This document shows, piece after piece, positions 4,081 through 6,199 of a stretch of 6,199 nt of DNA. The stretch lies in NCBI GenBank assembly GCA_030630585.1, contig DAOVMU010000097.1, positions 1 through 6,199 on the forward strand, written 5' to 3'. The notes under the pieces were generated by a model. That model was not told where the DNA came from and did not search any database. It worked only from the letters and a program-made list of their open reading frames with translations. Made by a program: the position numbers and the translations under genes. The stretch's first letter is position 1. Each line of letters opens with the position of its first letter. Origin of the DNA: Candidatus Bathyarchaeota archaeon (lineage in GTDB: Archaea > Thermoproteota > Bathyarchaeia > Bathyarchaeales > Bathycorpusculaceae).

Positions 4081-6199
4081 ATGAATGCAAAGATTGCAGT
4101 TGACAAACCTGGCAGTTTCCTATTGCTCAATGGAGACGAAGCCGTCGCAAGAGGAGCTGTAGAAGCCGGAGTTAAGGTAGCATCTTCATACCCTGGAACT
4201 CCTTCCACGGAGATTCTGGAAACCATAGCGGACGCAGCCAAGAATTTTGGGATATACGCTGAATGGAGCATAAATGAAATAGTGGCCTTGGAAGTGGCTG
4301 CAGGTGCATCAATGGCAGGCGAAAGAGCTATCGTTTCGATGAAGCATGTTGGGTTAAATGTAGCCTCTGACGCTGCGATGACGCTGGCTTATACGGGTGT
4401 TGTTGGTGGGTTGGTTATTGCTGTCTGCGACGATCCGGCCATGTACAGCAGCCAGAACGAACAAGACACACGATATTTTGCTGTGCACTCAGATATTCCT
4501 CTTCTGGATGCAGCCAATCCTCAAGAAGCGTTAGATATGACTCGAGAGGCCTTCAAAATCAGCGAGAGATTGCGGTTGCCAGTGATCGTTCGTCTAACTA
4601 CTCGGGTGGCTCACGGGAAAGCAAGAGTAGAGATTAACGAGATTGTTAAGAGTTTTCGAAAAGCCGAGTTTGATAAGAATGCTTCAAGATGGGTTATGGT
4701 TCCCTCTAATGCTATTAGGCAGCATAGAGTCCTTAAGGAAAGACTGCAAAAGGCAACAGAACTTGCAAACAGCTCAAAGTTCAATGTGATTGAGGACAAT
4801 AGAAAAGAAATTGGGATTGTAGGTAGCGGGATAGGTTATTACTATGCAAGGTCTGTATTGGACACAAGCCAATTCTCTTGGCTGAAATTGGGTTTTGCAT
4901 ATCCCTTTCCTATGGAATTATTCAAGCGTTTTGCGTCCAAAGTGAAAAAGATAATTGTAGTAGAAGAATTAAGACCCTTTATTGAAAACAACATCCGATG
5001 TATGCATCCAGAAATTCTGGGAAAAAACAAGATAGGATTGGACGAAATCGGCGAGTTTACTCCAGATGTCATTAAAGACGCTTTTGTAGGCTTGGGGTTA
5101 TGTGAGAAAACTGAACTGCAAAAAGACTTGGATTTACCAATCCGCCCCCCAGTGCTCTGTCCAGGGTGTCCACACAGAGCTTTCTATTATGCTCTAAACA
5201 CGGTTAATCAATTTGTTGATTGTAACCCCCAAAAGTGCGATGGCTGCGTTGTATGCGAGTATGCCTGCTCTTTGGAGAAGGAAAAAACCTTCAACCCCGT
5301 TAAGTCCAGAATAAGAGCAGTAAGACTTGATCCCCTATCCAATATAGCAATGACCTGCAGAACCTGCGAGGACGCACCATGTGTTGCAGCTTGTCCAAAA
5401 GATGCGTTAAGCCAGTCAACCGAAGATGGAACAATAACAGTCAATGAGGAAAAATGTAATGGCTGTGGTTGGTGCATCCAAGCTTGTAAGTACGGGGCAA
5501 TAACTCTGCACCCTGATAGCCTGAAAGCTATTGTGTGTGACACATGTAATGGTGAGCCTGCGTGCGTTCAATGGTGCCCAGAAAGTGCACTGAGTCTTAA
5601 AGGCAAGACGACAGACAAAATCGTCACAGGAGATATAGGCTGCTACACCCTAGGGTTTATGTCACCAGTAAATACAGTTCAAACTTGCCTCTGTATGGGC
5701 GCTGGAATTTCACAGGCTGCAGGCATGATTCACGCTGGGGTCAAGGACAAAGTTTTTGCAGTTATAGGCGATTCAACATTCTTCCATAGCGGAATGCCTG
5801 GTTTACTCAACATATCCTACAACAAATCGAATGTCTGTGTGGTCATATTGGATAATAATACTGTGGCAATGACAGGGCACCAGCCGACACCTGGCTCAGG
5901 AAAGAATGCTTTAGGCGAACAAACAAAGATAATAGAACTTGTGGATGTTGCGAGAAGTTTGGGAATCGAGAAAGTAGAAGTTGTTGACCCGTTCGATGTT
6001 GAAGGAACTAGGAAAGTTATACGAGAGATTTTAGGTTATCGCGGGCCTTCGGTTATAATCTCTCGGAGACCTTGTCCTCTTTTGGTTAAACGAGGTCCAA
6101 AGAGGGAAGTTTTGGAAGAATGCAACGCATGTGGTGTTTGTGTTGAAAAGTTTGGCTGCCCGGCAATTTCATTAACTTCTGAACGTGCTGAAATTGATC
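4081..6199 (+). CDS. iorA: Indolepyruvate:ferredoxin oxidoreductase alpha subunit with inserted polyferredoxin domain (3' end cut)
   Basis: An open frame of 706 codons runs off the right edge without a stop. IorA, with IorB, converts aryl-pyruvates plus CoA to aryl-acetyl-CoA, CO2 and reduced ferredoxin, reversibly. The N-terminal pyrimidine-binding domain shows GDEAVARGAVEAG, SYPGTPSTEI, MKHVGLNVASD and SSQNEQDTR. The TPP domain shows CPGCPHR at 360-366, GDIGCYTLG from 517, GDSTFFHSGMPG from 563 and LDNNTVAMTGHQPTPG from 590; GDS...NN is the Mg-TPP motif. The C-terminal ferredoxin domain begins at C681, C684, C687 and C693-P, and its second motif lies beyond the window. The oddity is a block of about 130 residues (378-507) with sixteen motif cysteines in the TPP domain, making the protein much longer than the usual 600-650. 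Both junctions are in frame. It starts 13 nt after paaK, with GAAGG ten bases before the ATG. iorB is not in view. Confidence 0.97.
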   Translation, partial: MNAKIAVDKPGSFLLLNGDEAVARGAVEAGVKVASSYPGTPSTEILETIADAAKNFGIYAEWSINEIVALEVAAGASMAGERAIVSMKHVGLNVASDAAMTLAYTGVVGGLVIAVCDDPAMYSSQNEQDTRYFAVHSDIPLLDAANPQEALDMTREAFKISERLRLPVIVRLTTRVAHGKARVEINEIVKSFRKAEFDKNASRWVMVPSNAIRQHRVLKERLQKATELANSSKFNVIEDNRKEIGIVGSGIGYYYARSVLDTSQFSWLKLGFAYPFPMELFKRFASKVKKIIVVEELRPFIENNIRCMHPEILGKNKIGLDEIGEFTPDVIKDAFVGLGLCEKTELQKDLDLPIRPPVLCPGCPHRAFYYALNTVNQFVDCNPQKCDGCVVCEYACSLEKEKTFNPVKSRIRAVRLDPLSNIAMTCRTCEDAPCVAACPKDALSQSTEDGTITVNEEKCNGCGWCIQACKYGAITLHPDSLKAIVCDTCNGEPACVQWCPESALSLKGKTTDKIVTGDIGCYTLGFMSPVNTVQTCLCMGAGISQAAGMIHAGVKDKVFAVIGDSTFFHSGMPGLLNISYNKSNVCVVILDNNTVAMTGHQPTPGSGKNALGEQTKIIELVDVARSLGIEKVEVVDPFDVEGTRKVIREILGYRGPSVIISRRPCPLLVKRGPKREVLEECNACGVCVEKFGCPAISLTSERAEID
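5212..5601 (+). other. HycB/CooF-like four-cluster ferredoxin domain inserted in IorA
   Basis: IorA residues of about 378-507 hold four cysteine quartets: C386/389/392/396, C426/429/434/438 followed by Pro, C459/462/465/469, and C486/489/495/499 followed by Pro. The spacings (CxxCxxCxxxC, CxxCx4CxxxCP, CxxCxxCxxxC, CxxCx5CxxxCP) and the SRIRAVR segment after the first quartet match electron-transfer subunits such as HycB, CooF and DmsB, which carry four [4Fe-4S] clusters. IorA sequence resumes at about TDKIVTGDIGC. Removing the block leaves about 28 residues between C363 and C521, close to the canonical distance. The domain is seen directly; its electron-wire role is inferred. Confidence 0.93.

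Noticed and set aside
5208..5543. Minus-strand open frame (111 codons) opposite the ferredoxin insert of iorA
   Set aside because: It arises from reading cysteine and glycine codons in reverse, and the plus-strand frame is explained by well-spaced cluster motifs.
5158..5640. Two separate genes (broken iorA plus a standalone ferredoxin) instead of one fused protein
   Set aside because: The frame is unbroken through both junctions, no stop or start signal lies at either edge, and the IorA motifs on the two sides need each other to form the TPP site.

Overview
The window is archaeal. It opens with a complete Alba chromatin protein gene. Its other signals are archaeal too: a TATA-box promoter about 26 bp before the inferred transcript starts, short leaders with GGAG-type ribosome binding sites, and T-run terminators without classical hairpins. 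The gene set (COG4747-type ACT protein, LivG/LivF, phenylacetate-CoA ligase, IorA) would suit a heterotrophic or peptide-using archaeon of the TACK/Bathyarchaeia or Archaeoglobus sort. That lineage guess is inference; the sequence alone does not fix it.

Layout. Positions 1-328 hold alba (+). Positions 329-761 form a convergent intergenic region with no convincing gene, but with T-runs, a hairpin, a purine-rich tract and a cluster of palindromes. Positions 762-1208 (-) encode a tandem ACT-domain protein. An 81-bp divergent promoter region (1209-1289) contains one TATA element readable in both directions. From 1290 to the right edge runs a tight (+) operon with gaps of 2, 13 and 13 nt: livG, livF, paaK, and iorA, which is cut by the window end.

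How the genes fit together. LivG and LivF are the two ATPases of a branched-chain or hydrophobic amino-acid importer; its permeases and binding protein are not in this window. IorA is the thiamine-diphosphate subunit of indolepyruvate:ferredoxin oxidoreductase, which interconverts aryl-pyruvates and aryl-acetyl-CoAs. PaaK makes aryl-acetyl-CoA from aryl-acetate. Together they suggest aromatic amino-acid or aryl-acetate metabolism: either breakdown of imported aromatic amino acids, or salvage of aryl-acetates into aromatic amino acids by reductive carboxylation, as known in methanogens. The divergent ACT protein is a plausible amino-acid sensor.

The most striking object lies inside iorA. A domain of about 130 residues with four cysteine quartets, of the HycB/CooF polyferredoxin type, is inserted in frame in the TPP domain. 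It sits between the CPGC motif and the GDIGC motif, which canonical IorA separates by only about 25-30 residues. IorA therefore appears to carry four extra predicted [4Fe-4S] clusters next to its catalytic core, in addition to its usual C-terminal ferredoxin domain.
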